NCBI GenBank assembly: GCA_913020235.1
Contig: CAJWBT010000080.1
Location: 1 to 8,711 of the forward strand
Reading direction: 5' to 3'
DNA length: 8,711 bases
Source of the DNA: an uncultured Chloroflexota bacterium
Lineage (GTDB): Bacteria; Chloroflexota; Dehalococcoidia; UBA3495
The position numbers and the translations under genes were made by a program. This document shows, in pieces, positions 1-6,890 of the stretch (positions are counted from its first letter, which is position 1; every line of letters starts with the position of its first letter). Below the pieces are notes generated by a model that was not told where the DNA came from, did not search any database, and worked only from the letters and a program-made list of their open reading frames with translations.

Positions 1-218
1 CGGGCAAGCCGGCCGCCGACAGCATCCACCTGGCCAAGGCGGTGGGCAGCGAGGCGTACTATCAGGCCTGTAACCACGCCCATGAGGTCCACGCCGGGGT
101 GGGCAGCATGACCGAATACGGCCTGACGCTACACACCACCGCGTCCCGCACCCTGTACCACTACCTGGGTGACCCCCTCTACCATCGCCGCCGCTTGGCC
201 GAGGCGTTGGACCTGTAG
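1..218 (+). CDS. Acyl-CoA dehydrogenase, C-terminal fragment (5' end outside window)
   Basis: This open frame enters from the left edge (first complete codon at base 3) and ends at TAG 216-218, giving 71 residues. The end resembles the C-terminal four-helix bundle of acyl-CoA dehydrogenases: a helix with a run of small residues, then HEVHAGVGSMTEYGLTLH, which matches the family's 'Q-x-HGG-x-G-(T)-x-E-(Y/H)' segment near the FAD and substrate site. A helix resembling 'R-x-x-x-x-Y-x-G-D-x-x-x-H-R' and a short tail ending in a leucine-rich helix follow. Members oxidise acyl-CoA to enoyl-CoA with FAD in the cytoplasm and pass electrons to ETF. The usual second Gly of HGG is Ala here (HAG). The substrate class cannot be told from this fragment. 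It converges with recQ. Its role alongside the CoA-transferases further right is only inferred. Confidence 0.72.
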   Translation, partial: GKPAADSIHLAKAVGSEAYYQACNHAHEVHAGVGSMTEYGLTLHTTASRTLYHYLGDPLYHRRRLAEALDL

Positions 219-274
219 GCTCCTCATGCCGCTTCCACCTAGTGATGGGGCCGTGCCCAGGACCCCTACCTTAG

Positions 275-299
275 CCTTACCTCTTCGTAAGAGGTAGGG
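275..299. terminator. 11-bp hairpin between convergent genes, possible bidirectional terminator
   Basis: Bases 275-285 pair with 289-299 around a 3-base loop (CGT). There are ten Watson-Crick pairs and one G-U pair. The hairpin lies between the 3' ends of the acyl-CoA dehydrogenase (+) and recQ (-), where a shared terminator would be expected. No T tract follows on either strand, so it is not a textbook intrinsic terminator. Overlapping alternative pairing (264-271 with 292-299) is also possible. Confidence 0.35.
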
Positions 300-303
300 A
301 ACC

Positions 304-391
304 GTGCAACCGGGAACACGGGCTCCATATCAGTCGGTTCCACTGTTACCTATGTCCCCGGTCTATGTGTAACCTATGTTCCCGGTTGCAC
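304..391. repeat. 88-bp element with perfect 15-bp terminal inverted repeats and internal direct repeats (IS/MITE-like remnant)
   Basis: Bases 304-318 (GTGCAACCGGGAACA) are the exact reverse complement of 377-391. Inside are two near-identical 18-base direct repeats, 345-362 and 369-386, sharing ACCTATGT-CCCGGT with two mismatches; the second overlaps the right arm. The left arm carries the same core in the opposite orientation. There is no coding sequence and no clear target-site duplication. Multiple copies of such a core at a terminus resemble transposase-binding ends of insertion sequences (IS481-like ends come to mind from memory), so a decayed IS end or a MITE is the likeliest reading. 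A protein-binding array is the alternative. Confidence 0.5.
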
Positions 392-470
392 AGTGGGGGT
401 CAGTTCGTTTCAGTTTCAAGTGGATGGGGTACCAGCCCAGTGTCTCATGAATGGCTTGATACCCAGCCCG

Positions 471-2639
471 TCATCCCGGTCCTTCCGCGGCAACGGGAGC
501 CCTCTGTCTCAAACCGATTCGCGCCAAATTAAGCTCCAGATACGAATAGTCCTCGCCTAGCAGTTCCCGCACCGGGGCCAACAATAGACCCTCAGTTTCC
601 TGGAACGCCCTCTCGATCTTCGCCAGGCGCTCCGGTGTCGGCATCAGATGGTCCAGGTCAAGCGACTCACCGGCCATCACCAGCCGCTCCAGATGATGGA
701 CGATGGTGCTCTCCGCCAGGCCGCGGGTTTGCGCGATATCGCTGACCGGCAGCATTTGAGAGACCAGTTGCTTTGTTTCTTCCAGGGTTGCCCCGCCTCG
801 CCGGGCGTTGCCATTTCTCTCGCGCCGGCGCCCAGGCACCTCTCTTCCCACAAGCCCATTGGCCGCGGCGTGTTCGTTGATAATCGTCAGGAATGGCTCG
901 CTGAACTCGTCCAGTTTCACCCTTCCGACTCCTGATATGCGAGTAAAACTCTCCCGGTCCTGGGGAAGGTAAGACGCCATCTGCCGGAGAGATACGTCAC
1001 CGAATATCATGTACGGCGGAACGCCGCGCTCATCCGCGATCCCCTTGCGCAGGACTCGCAACTTCTCAAACAGGTCCGGGTCACACGGCAGGCTGACTGA
1101 GGCAAAGGTTGAGGCATCTTCGACCGAGCGTTTGGGCCGCGTGAGGATCAGCGTCTCCCGGTTCCTGAGGAATGCGTTACCCGCTTGGGTGACGGCAAGG
1201 GTGGGATACCTACCCATATCCTTTTCCAGCAGCCCCTTTCCCAGGAGGGCGCTTATCGACTGCGTCAGCTCCTCCACGGAAAAATCACGGGCGATCCCAT
1301 ATACCGTTAACCGGTCGTGCTCCCACCGGCGGATCAGCTTGGTTGCGGCGCCTCGAAGCACGCCGGCGATATGGCTCGCTCCGAATCGCTCACCGGTCCG
1401 GATGACCGCCGAAAGGATCTTCTGAGAGATTTCGGTGGCGTCGAACTCTTCCCTTTGCTCCGAGCAGACATCGCATCCGCCGCAGCTTTCCTCTTCCCAT
1501 TTCTCCCCAAAATACTCCAGCAGATGCTGGCGGCGGCAAGTTTGGAGTTCGCAGAACTCGACTACCTGGGCCAGCTTGCGCCGCGCGTTATCCCGCTCCG
1601 TGTGGCCCTCTACCTGCTCGATGAAGAAGTCGTGTCTTATCTTGTCGCCGTAGGAGTAAAAGAGAACGCACTCGCCGGGCAATCCGTCGCGTCCGGCGCG
1701 TCCCGTCTCCTGGTAGTAGCCTTCGAGGGACTTCGGCAGATCGTAGTGGACCACCAGGCGAACGTCCGGCTTGTCGATCCCCATTCCGAAGGCGATGGTC
1801 GCGACGACGATGGGGACTTCGTCACGGATGAACTTCTCCTGGGTATCCTGACGCGTCGGCCGGTCGAGCCCGGCGTGGTACGGCAGCGCCCTGAATCCTT
1901 GCTCCGACAGGTCCTCCGCCAGGGCTTCGGTATCCTTGCGGGAGAAGCGGTAGATGATAGCAGAGCCGGGGCTGTGGTTTCTCAGCAGCCTCAGAAGGGC
2001 ATCGAAAGCGTCCCTCTTTGGTTGGACCACGTAGCTGAGATTGGCGCGGTTGAAGCTGGAGATGAATGCCTCCGGCTGCCGGAGACCAAGCTGGGCGACG
2101 ATGTCCTGGCGCACCTTCCCGGTAGCCGTGGCGGTCAGGGCGATCACGGGGACGGTGGGGAATTCCCGCCGCAGCATTTTCAGGTTGCGATAGTCCGGCC
2201 GAAAGTCGTGGCCCCACTCTGAAATGCAGTGGGCCTCGTCGATGGCAAAGAGGCTGACATCCAGGTTTCCCAAGAATTTCCGGAACCCCGGGACGGCCAG
2301 GCGTTCCGGTGCGAGGTAAAGAATCTTGAGCGAACCCCCTTGGGCCCGTGCCCGTACTCGATTGATTTCCGTGGATGACAGCGTGCTGTTTATGAACGCG
2401 GCCGGGATGCCGTTGGACCTGAGGCCGTCAACCTGGTCCTTCATCAGGGCGATCAGCGGCGAGACCACGACGGTGAGTCCCTCGAAGCAGAGGGCCGGCA
2501 GTTGGTAGCAGAGCGACTTGCCCCCGCCCGTGGGCATCAATACCAGGGCGTCTTTTCTGGCAAGCACCCTGGTTACTATCTCTTCCTGTAGAGGGAGGAA
2601 GTGATCGAAACCGAAACTGGATTTCAGACGGGCGAGCAC
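471..2639 (-). CDS. recQ: RecQ family ATP-dependent DNA helicase
   Basis: This 722-residue 3'-5' DNA helicase of superfamily 2 would act in recombination and replication-fork repair. Visible in order: Walker A MPTGGGKS (35-42), DEAH box (134-137) followed by the aromatic-rich loop CISEWGHDFRPDY, motif III ALTATAT (167-173), motif V ATIAFGMGIDKPDVR (about 280-294), and motif VI YQETGRAGRDG (309-319). Zinc-binding cysteines C368, C386, C389 and C392 (the CGGCDVC cluster) come next, then a winged-helix RQC region (about 400-500), an HRDC domain (about 520-595) and a C-terminal helix-turn-helix domain (about 617-700). It is longer than E. coli RecQ (about 610 residues) because of that last domain, which many non-enterobacterial RecQs carry. 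The start is GTG (2637-2639): an in-frame stop lies four codons upstream, with no ATG between. The Shine-Dalgarno match is weak. It looks independent of the metabolic genes around it. Confidence 0.97.
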   Translation of the reverse strand: MLARLKSSFGFDHFLPLQEEIVTRVLARKDALVLMPTGGGKSLCYQLPALCFEGLTVVVSPLIALMKDQVDGLRSNGIPAAFINSTLSSTEINRVRARAQGGSLKILYLAPERLAVPGFRKFLGNLDVSLFAIDEAHCISEWGHDFRPDYRNLKMLRREFPTVPVIALTATATGKVRQDIVAQLGLRQPEAFISSFNRANLSYVVQPKRDAFDALLRLLRNHSPGSAIIYRFSRKDTEALAEDLSEQGFRALPYHAGLDRPTRQDTQEKFIRDEVPIVVATIAFGMGIDKPDVRLVVHYDLPKSLEGYYQETGRAGRDGLPGECVLFYSYGDKIRHDFFIEQVEGHTERDNARRKLAQVVEFCELQTCRRQHLLEYFGEKWEEESCGGCDVCSEQREEFDATEISQKILSAVIRTGERFGASHIAGVLRGAATKLIRRWEHDRLTVYGIARDFSVEELTQSISALLGKGLLEKDMGRYPTLAVTQAGNAFLRNRETLILTRPKRSVEDASTFASVSLPCDPDLFEKLRVLRKGIADERGVPPYMIFGDVSLRQMASYLPQDRESFTRISGVGRVKLDEFSEPFLTIINEHAAANGLVGREVPGRRRERNGNARRGGATLEETKQLVSQMLPVSDIAQTRGLAESTIVHHLERLVMAGESLDLDHLMPTPERLAKIERAFQETEGLLLAPVRELLGEDYSYLELNLARIGLRQRAPVAAEGPG

Positions 2640-2724
2640 GGGGCCATGTTAGCCTGGCGGCGAGTATCCATCAACCCCAATTTGTCAGTATCGCTACCTT
2701 GTACGGGTATGGGCCAAATCCTCC

Positions 2725-2762
2725 TAAATCCCCCTTTTTAAAGGGGGACCGAGGGGGATTTA
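2725..2762. repeat. Nested palindrome between crotonase gene and recQ, possible terminator of the crotonase gene
   Basis: The outer arms 2725-2734 (TAAATCCCCC) and 2753-2762 (GGGGGATTTA) are perfectly complementary. The same C-run can alternatively pair with the nearer G-run, 2730-2737 with 2740-2747, around a 2-base loop. The palindrome lies about 55 bp past the stop codon of the minus-strand crotonase gene, so it could end that transcript, although no long U tail follows. The 'AAATCCCCC...GGGGGATTT' form is a common dispersed palindrome in many bacterial genomes, so it may simply be a REP-like repeat. Confidence 0.55.
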
Positions 2763-2816
2763 CTTCATGCAGGGCCTGGCCGTCGATTCGTGGACTTGCG
2801 CCAACTCCAGGTCGGC

Positions 2817-3581
2817 TCACCGCCCCTTCCAGACCGGGGCGCGCTTTTCCGCGAACGCCTTGACACCCTCCTGAGCGTCTTCCGTGTGCAACACAAAGTC
2901 CCGCCGGGACTGGGCGTAGGCGACCCGCCGCTCCAGGTCCATGGCCGCGCCATTGACCGCCGCATCTTTGATGGCAGCGATGGAAAGGGGAGCGTTGGCG
3001 GTTATCTTGCGGGCCATCTCCTCGGCCCTGGGCATCACCTCCTCCGGCGCCACCACGTGGTTGACCAGCATCAGCTCCAGGGCCCGCTGAGCGTCAATGA
3101 ACTCGCCGGTGAACAGGATCTCGAAGGCGATGTTGCGAGGGACCACCTGGGACAACAGCGCCGGGCCGCTGACCGATGAGATCCCTCGCTTGGCCTGGGG
3201 CCAGCCGAACTGGGCCTCGGAGGAGGCGATACGGATGTCGCTGCCCAACGCTATTCCGCAGCCTTGGGCCAGGCAGATGCCGTTGATGGCGGAGATGATC
3301 GGCTTCCAGATGTTGCACTGGACCACGTACAGGTCGCCGGTGCTGGGGCCCTCATTGGAACGGGCTGCGGCCATGGCCACCAGGTCGTGGCCGGTGGAGA
3401 AGGCCCGGCCCCGGCCGGTCACAATGGCGCACCGCACCTCTGGATTGTTCTTCACGTCCTGAAAGGCGTCCCAGAGCAGCTGCCGCATCTCCGGATTGAT
3501 GGCGTTGAGCTTCTCCGGGCGGTTCATGGTGATGTATGCGATGCCCTCTTTGATCTCGTACAGTGCTTCCGGTTCTGCCAA
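2817..3581 (-). CDS. Crotonase-fold (enoyl-CoA hydratase/isomerase superfamily) protein lacking both hydratase glutamates
   Basis: This 254-residue protein is a full-length single-domain crotonase, acting on CoA thioesters in the cytoplasm. Family signatures are NRPEKLNAIN (20-29), the CoA and oxyanion segment GRGRAFSTGHDL (56-67), and the second segment INGICLAQGCGIALGSDIRI (99-118). The C-terminal AFAEKRAPVWKGR is typical of the family. In rat enoyl-CoA hydratase the catalytic acids are Glu144 and Glu164. Ungapped matching puts Gly109 and Gln129 at those positions, so water addition by the classic mechanism is unlikely. An isomerase, hydrolase, decarboxylase or C-C lyase activity, as in divergent crotonases, is possible but unassigned. 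It starts with TTG (3579-3581), chosen because of a strong ribosome binding site six bases upstream. It lies 150 bp downstream of a co-directional CoA-transferase and is probably cotranscribed or at least functionally linked. Confidence 0.93.
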   Translation of the reverse strand: MAEPEALYEIKEGIAYITMNRPEKLNAINPEMRQLLWDAFQDVKNNPEVRCAIVTGRGRAFSTGHDLVAMAAARSNEGPSTGDLYVVQCNIWKPIISAINGICLAQGCGIALGSDIRIASSEAQFGWPQAKRGISSVSGPALLSQVVPRNIAFEILFTGEFIDAQRALELMLVNHVVAPEEVMPRAEEMARKITANAPLSIAAIKDAAVNGAAMDLERRVAYAQSRRDFVLHTEDAQEGVKAFAEKRAPVWKGR

Positions 3582-3587
3582 GGTCGT

Positions 3588-3596
3588 ACCTCCCTC
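3588..3596 (-). promoter_or_regulatory. Strong Shine-Dalgarno deciding the TTG start of the crotonase
   Basis: On the minus strand this reads GAGGGAGGT, six bases before TTG at 3581-3579. It is among the best ribosome binding sites in the window. The frame after the TTG immediately matches the crotonase N-terminus, so TTG is preferred over any internal ATG. Confidence 0.7.
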
Positions 3597-3632
3597 TTTG
3601 CCTTGTGACTTCTGTCCAATTCTGAAATGTTG

Positions 3633-3702
3633 GCCACAGAGGCGCAGAGGCGCCGAGGGAATAAAAAGTCTCCGTGCCTCTGTGTCTCTGTGTCTCTGTG
3701 GC
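3633..3702. repeat. Dispersed palindrome with 8-bp tandem units, copy 1
   Basis: The right arm 3669-3700 is four tandem 8-base units (TCTCCGTG, CCTCTGTG, TCTCTGTG, TCTCTGTG) followed by GC. The left arm, 3633 to about 3658, is the imperfect reverse complement (GCCACAGAG GCGCAGAG GCGCCGAG), so one unit is unpaired or slipped. The transcript would form a long hairpin with an A-rich loop. It sits in the gap between a CoA-transferase and the crotonase gene. Copy 2 of the same family is at 8048-8121. Confidence 0.8.
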
Positions 3703-3731
3703 TCCGTAGCCCCGAAGCCCTGTGGCCACGG

Positions 3732-5018
3732 CTATCCCATGATCCGTGACCCGATGGGCTTGGTGCCGATCACCTCCAGTTCTTGCAGGGAGGTGATTTC
3801 CTCATGCGTCATGCCCAGCAGTCCTCCGTAGACCTGGTGGTTGTGCTGGCCCAGAGTCGGTGAGGCCCAGCGGACCTTGCCGGGGGTGACTGACATCTTC
3901 CAGGGCATGCCGGGGTAACGGCGAGGACCCACCTGGGGGTGGTCAACGGTGATGAATGTGCCCCGGTCAGCGTAGTGGGGGTCCTCCAGCAGGTCCGGGC
4001 CCCGGAGCACCGCGGCGGAAGGCACGCCGATTTCATGTAGCTCTTGAGCTACCTGGAATGCGTCCCGCCCGGCCGTCCAACCGGCGATGATTTCGTCCAG
4101 CTCGTCTTGATGCTGCAGCCGGCCGGTGGCGGTGGCGAAACGGGGGTCTGTGGTCAGGCCTTCGCCGCCGATCAGACCGGCCAGCCCCTGCCACTCCTCG
4201 CTGCTGGTGGCGGCGATGGTGACCCAGCGGTCTTCACCGAGGCAAGGGTAGACGTTGTGCGGGGAGAAGTAGGGAGACCTGTTTCCTCTCCGCTCCGGCT
4301 CTTCGCCGGTCATCTGATAGGCCAGCACATCGGCGCCGATGAGGGGCACCGACGATTCCTGTTGGGAGACATCGATGAGCATCCCCTTGCCGGTGCGGCG
4401 CCGGTAGCGCAGTGCGGCCAGCAGCACCCCGGCGGCATGGGAACCGGTGATAGGGTCGCCATGGTTGATGCCGGACTTCATCGGCCCTTCGCCGGAATAG
4501 CCGGTCATGTGGGCCATCCCGGCGAGCTGCTCCTGGCCGATGCCGTAGCAAACGTAGCCTTTCCAGGGGCCGCTGTTGCCGAAGGCGGGCATCGAGACGT
4601 AGATCAGATCGGGGCGGAGCTTGCGCAGCTTGTCGTAGTCGTATCCCAGCCGGGCCAGGCTGCCCTGACGGAAGTTCTCGATCACCACGTCGCTGACGGA
4701 GACTAACTGCTCGAATACCTTTCGGCCCTCCTCGGAGGTCAGCTCCAGGGTGATTCCATGCTTGCTGAAGTGCAGGGCGTTGAACCATCCGGTGCGGTTC
4801 CAGGGTTCCTCTCCCGGCTCGCCGTCCGGGTAGGCGGCGATGCCTCGGGCCGGGTTGACCGGCCCCCGGTGGGAGTCGTACACGCTGAGCGACTCCAGCT
4901 TGATCACCTCCGCGCCCATGTCAGCCAGCAGCTTGGTGCAGTAGGGTCCCGCCCACAGCCGGGACAGGTCCAAGATGCGGTAGTTTGCCAGCGCTGGCCG
5001 GTTCTGATGGTCGCTCAT
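3732..5018 (-). CDS. Family III (CaiB/BaiF) CoA-transferase with catalytic Asp present
   Basis: This 428-residue, full-length family III CoA-transferase would move CoA from a donor thioester to a carboxylic acid through an aspartyl-CoA intermediate in the cytoplasm. Family features are the N-terminal RILDLSRLWAGPYCTKLLADMGAEVIKLE (14-42), VVIENFRQGSLARLGYDYDKL (111-131), the catalytic segment GDPITG with Asp188 (equivalent to Asp169 of formyl-CoA transferase), then LLAALRYRRRTGKG (199-212). A C-terminal region with PSAAVLRGPDLLEDPHY (333-349) and LGQHNHQVYGGLLG follows. ATG at 5016-5018 is preceded by GGAG with eight bases between. It follows a second, divergent CoA-transferase by 134 bp, with the crotonase 150 bp downstream. 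The substrate cannot be assigned: the family includes transferases for oxalate, carnitine, benzylsuccinate, malate and bile acids, and also racemases. Confidence 0.94.
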   Translation of the reverse strand: MSDHQNRPALANYRILDLSRLWAGPYCTKLLADMGAEVIKLESLSVYDSHRGPVNPARGIAAYPDGEPGEEPWNRTGWFNALHFSKHGITLELTSEEGRKVFEQLVSVSDVVIENFRQGSLARLGYDYDKLRKLRPDLIYVSMPAFGNSGPWKGYVCYGIGQEQLAGMAHMTGYSGEGPMKSGINHGDPITGSHAAGVLLAALRYRRRTGKGMLIDVSQQESSVPLIGADVLAYQMTGEEPERRGNRSPYFSPHNVYPCLGEDRWVTIAATSSEEWQGLAGLIGGEGLTTDPRFATATGRLQHQDELDEIIAGWTAGRDAFQVAQELHEIGVPSAAVLRGPDLLEDPHYADRGTFITVDHPQVGPRRYPGMPWKMSVTPGKVRWASPTLGQHNHQVYGGLLGMTHEEITSLQELEVIGTKPIGSRIMG

Positions 5019-5152
5019 TTATGGATCTCCGTCAAAAACCGCGAACACCGCCGTTCCTGTTTTGATCCTGGCGAGCCGTGAAGGCTTGGGCCCGCAAGTC
5101 CTTATCAGGAGGGTGGGTCGCGAAAATTGCTGTGGTTTCAGGGCTAGAGCAC

Positions 5153-6448
5153 CTAGATCAGGTCCTGGGCCCGGAGCCCATCGATTTCCCGGTCCGTGTA
5201 CCCCAGACCCCCGAGCACTTCCCGGGTGTGTTCGCCCAGTAGCGGCGCCCGGCGGTACACCCAGGCGTTGCATTCGTTACCGGCGCTGTCGAGTCCCAGG
5301 TCCGCCATCGCGGGTGGACCGGGATATTTCAATGGGCCGGCCACCGGATGGTCCAGCTCCACGAAGTAGTCGCGGGCGACAAGCTGCTCCATTTCCAAGA
5401 TGTCCGCCATGGAGGCGACGTAGGCGAAACCAAGGCCGCGGTCCTGGGCGGCCTTGAAGATCTCCAGCTTGTCGTGGTCCAGCAGCCAGGGGAGCATCAG
5501 CGCGTCCACCTCGTCGGCGTGGAGCAGGCGCCCCTGGCGGGAGCCATAGCGGGCATCGGCGAGTTCCTCCCGCTCCATCAAGTTGGCCACGTCCGGCCAC
5601 CGATGCTCGGGGCCGGCGATAACTCCCACGTAGCCGTCGCGGCATGGATAAATACCCCAGGCGGCCCGGCCGTAACCCCGGTTACCGACCCGGACGAACT
5701 CCTGCCCGGAGTAGATGTACTGCATCAAGGCGTTTTCCAGGATGTTGGTGGCGCTTTCGGTGATGGAGAGGTCGATGTGCTGGCCTTTGCCCGTCTCCTC
5801 GGCGTACATCAGGGCGGCCAGAGTGGCCACGAAGGCGTTTTGCCCGGCACACAGTTGCGCCAGAGGCGGACCCTCCTTCAACGGCTCCCGGTCCGGCTCG
5901 CCGGTGATGCTCATCAGTCCCCCGGCGGCGTAGAGGTTGATCTCGGTTGCCTTGCGGTCCCGGTAGGGCCCCGTCTGCCCGTAGTTGGAGATCGAGGTCA
6001 TCACCAGGGCCGGGTTCACCCGCTGAAGCTCGGAGTAGCCCAGGCCCAGGCCGTCGAGGGTGCCCGGCGCGAAGTTTTCCACCACGATGTCGGAGGTGCG
6101 GGCCAGCTTGAGCAGGATCTCCTTACCGGGACCGGACTTCAGGTCCACGGTCAGGCTCTTCTTCGACGTGTTCAGGTGGAGGAACCAGGCCCCGGACTCG
6201 CCTCGCACCCCGTCCTCGGGCTTTACCTCTCCCTGAAGGGTAGGCGTGATGGGTACGGCAAAAGGGCCGATCCGCCGCACTGGGTCGCCGGCGCCAGGTC
6301 GCTCGATCTTTAACACGTCGGCACCCATGGTCGCCAGCAGCTTGGTGCAGTACGGGCCGGAGAAATAATGGGTCAAGTCAAGGACCCGGACCCCTTCCAG
6401 AAGTCCGGCCGTCGCCACGCCGGCGCCTGATGCTTCGCTACTCGCCAT
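5153..6448 (-). CDS. Family III (CaiB/BaiF) CoA-transferase paralogue with Gln at the nucleophile position
   Basis: This 431-residue protein has a full CaiB/BaiF fold signature: VRVLDLTHYFSGPYCTKLLATMGADVLKIE (20-49), LKSGPGKEILLKLARTSDIVVENFAPGTLDGLG (103-135), SISNYGQTGPYRD (152-164), then LAALMYAEETGKGQHIDLS (210-228). The C-terminal region has GFAYVASMADILEMEQLVARDYF (340-362) and LLGEHTREVLGGLGY. An ungapped match with the neighbouring transferase across the segment ending in TGKG places Gln198 (codon CAA, 5857-5855) where the neighbour has catalytic Asp188. The aspartyl-CoA intermediate therefore could not form here. The protein could be the non-nucleophilic subunit of a heteromer, since heteromeric family III enzymes such as BbsEF and SmtAB are known, or a CoA-ester binding or isomerising protein. 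ATG at 6446-6448 has AGAGG very close and AAAGG further upstream. The first 16 residues are a low-complexity extension. Confidence 0.93.
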   Translation of the reverse strand: MASSEASGAGVATAGLLEGVRVLDLTHYFSGPYCTKLLATMGADVLKIERPGAGDPVRRIGPFAVPITPTLQGEVKPEDGVRGESGAWFLHLNTSKKSLTVDLKSGPGKEILLKLARTSDIVVENFAPGTLDGLGLGYSELQRVNPALVMTSISNYGQTGPYRDRKATEINLYAAGGLMSITGEPDREPLKEGPPLAQLCAGQNAFVATLAALMYAEETGKGQHIDLSITESATNILENALMQYIYSGQEFVRVGNRGYGRAAWGIYPCRDGYVGVIAGPEHRWPDVANLMEREELADARYGSRQGRLLHADEVDALMLPWLLDHDKLEIFKAAQDRGLGFAYVASMADILEMEQLVARDYFVELDHPVAGPLKYPGPPAMADLGLDSAGNECNAWVYRRAPLLGEHTREVLGGLGYTDREIDGLRAQDLI

Positions 6449-6610
6449 CGCCTCTCAGCCTTTCACGGCCAGGGTAAAATCTAGTCCGCTGGCTATTGTG
6501 GCACTGCCTCGTTGCAGATGCAAGCGGCTCTGTCGGCTGGGCGGTCTTCTCGAGACACCTGGCCCCAGACCCGGCGGCGGCCCTCACTCGGCCCCGGCTG
6601 CGCCAGGGCA

Positions 6611-6632
6611 TCCCTCTCCCGTGGGAGAGGGA
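6611..6632. repeat. Perfect 10-bp hairpin repeat (TCCCTCTCCC / GGGAGAGGGA)
   Basis: The arms 6611-6620 and 6623-6632 are exact reverse complements with a GT loop. The motif is followed by a purine-rich AACGAGGGTGAGGGT tail. This form, 'CCCTCTCCC-GT-GGGAGAGGG' with a GAGGGTGAGGG tail, is a widespread interspersed bacterial repeat. Here it is not next to a gene end, so a dispersed element is more likely than a terminator. Confidence 0.65.
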
Positions 6633-6735
6633 ACGAGGGTGAGGGTATTGGCAGAGGCTCACTCTGTCTCTCAACGCCATGGTCACCGGAAAATACGAAG
6701 AGTCCCCAACTCTCTCCCCGGCCTGGCTGTGATTT

Positions 6736-6759
6736 CAGGATATTTATGATATTCTTCTA
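6736..6759. promoter_or_regulatory. AT-rich patch with -10-like TATGAT, possible promoter
   Basis: The stretch around GGATATTTATGATATTCTT stands out in otherwise GC-rich DNA, and TATGAT at 6745-6750 matches a sigma-70 -10 box. No good -35 hexamer is seen at 16-18 bp upstream, and the reverse strand also offers -10-like TATCAT. It lies about 150 bp upstream of the plus-strand start at 6898. This is a weak candidate only. Confidence 0.22.
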
Positions 6760-6832
6760 CCGGACCCGCCGGCGGTCAACCACCTTTCCACTCCCTTCAG
6801 GGCGAGGGCGTCCGATTCCGGGCGGAGAAGAA

Positions 6833-6851
6833 TGGTGACTGCTGGTCACCA
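6833..6851. promoter_or_regulatory. 19-bp dyad near the start of the D-threonine aldolase-like gene, possible operator
   Basis: TGGTGAC (6833-6839) and GTCACCA (6845-6851) are perfect inverted repeats around a 5-base spacer, ending 46 bp before the ATG at 6898. A further TGGTCACC lies at 6680-6687 in the same intergenic region. The size and position suit a dimeric regulator's operator. It could also form a 5'-UTR hairpin. Confidence 0.35.
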
Positions 6852-6881
6852 AGGGCTCGCGGCCGGTCTACAACGGGCCGC

Positions 6882-6890
6882 AGGAAGGGA
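6882..6890 (+). promoter_or_regulatory. Shine-Dalgarno deciding the ATG at 6898
   Basis: AGGAAGGGA lies seven bases before ATG 6898-6900. A longer in-frame start at 6832 would add 22 residues without family similarity, and it has no comparable site. The tandem paralogue starts at the equivalent residue, which supports 6898. Confidence 0.7.

Noticed and set aside
1317..2222. 301-codon open frame on the plus strand
   Set aside because: It lies wholly opposite recQ, whose helicase motifs are unmistakable; its translation shows no family and reflects GC-rich antisense codon structure.
471..2639. RecQ as part of a defence or mobile system
   Set aside because: It has the ordinary RecQ architecture including RQC, HRDC and C-terminal HTH, and no nuclease, methylase or other defence gene is adjacent.
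3669..3700. CRISPR-like or minisatellite array from the repeated 8-base units
   Set aside because: The units are contiguous with no spacers and form one arm of a palindrome that recurs elsewhere in the window.
5348..6313. 321-codon open frame on the plus strand
   Set aside because: Antisense to the second CoA-transferase, with no recognisable motif and no ribosome binding site of note.
2817..6448. Carnitine (cai) operon because of CaiB-type and crotonase genes together
   Set aside because: There is no CaiC ligase, CaiT transporter or CaiA in view, the crotonase lacks the catalytic glutamates CaiD would need, and CaiB/BaiF is a broad family.
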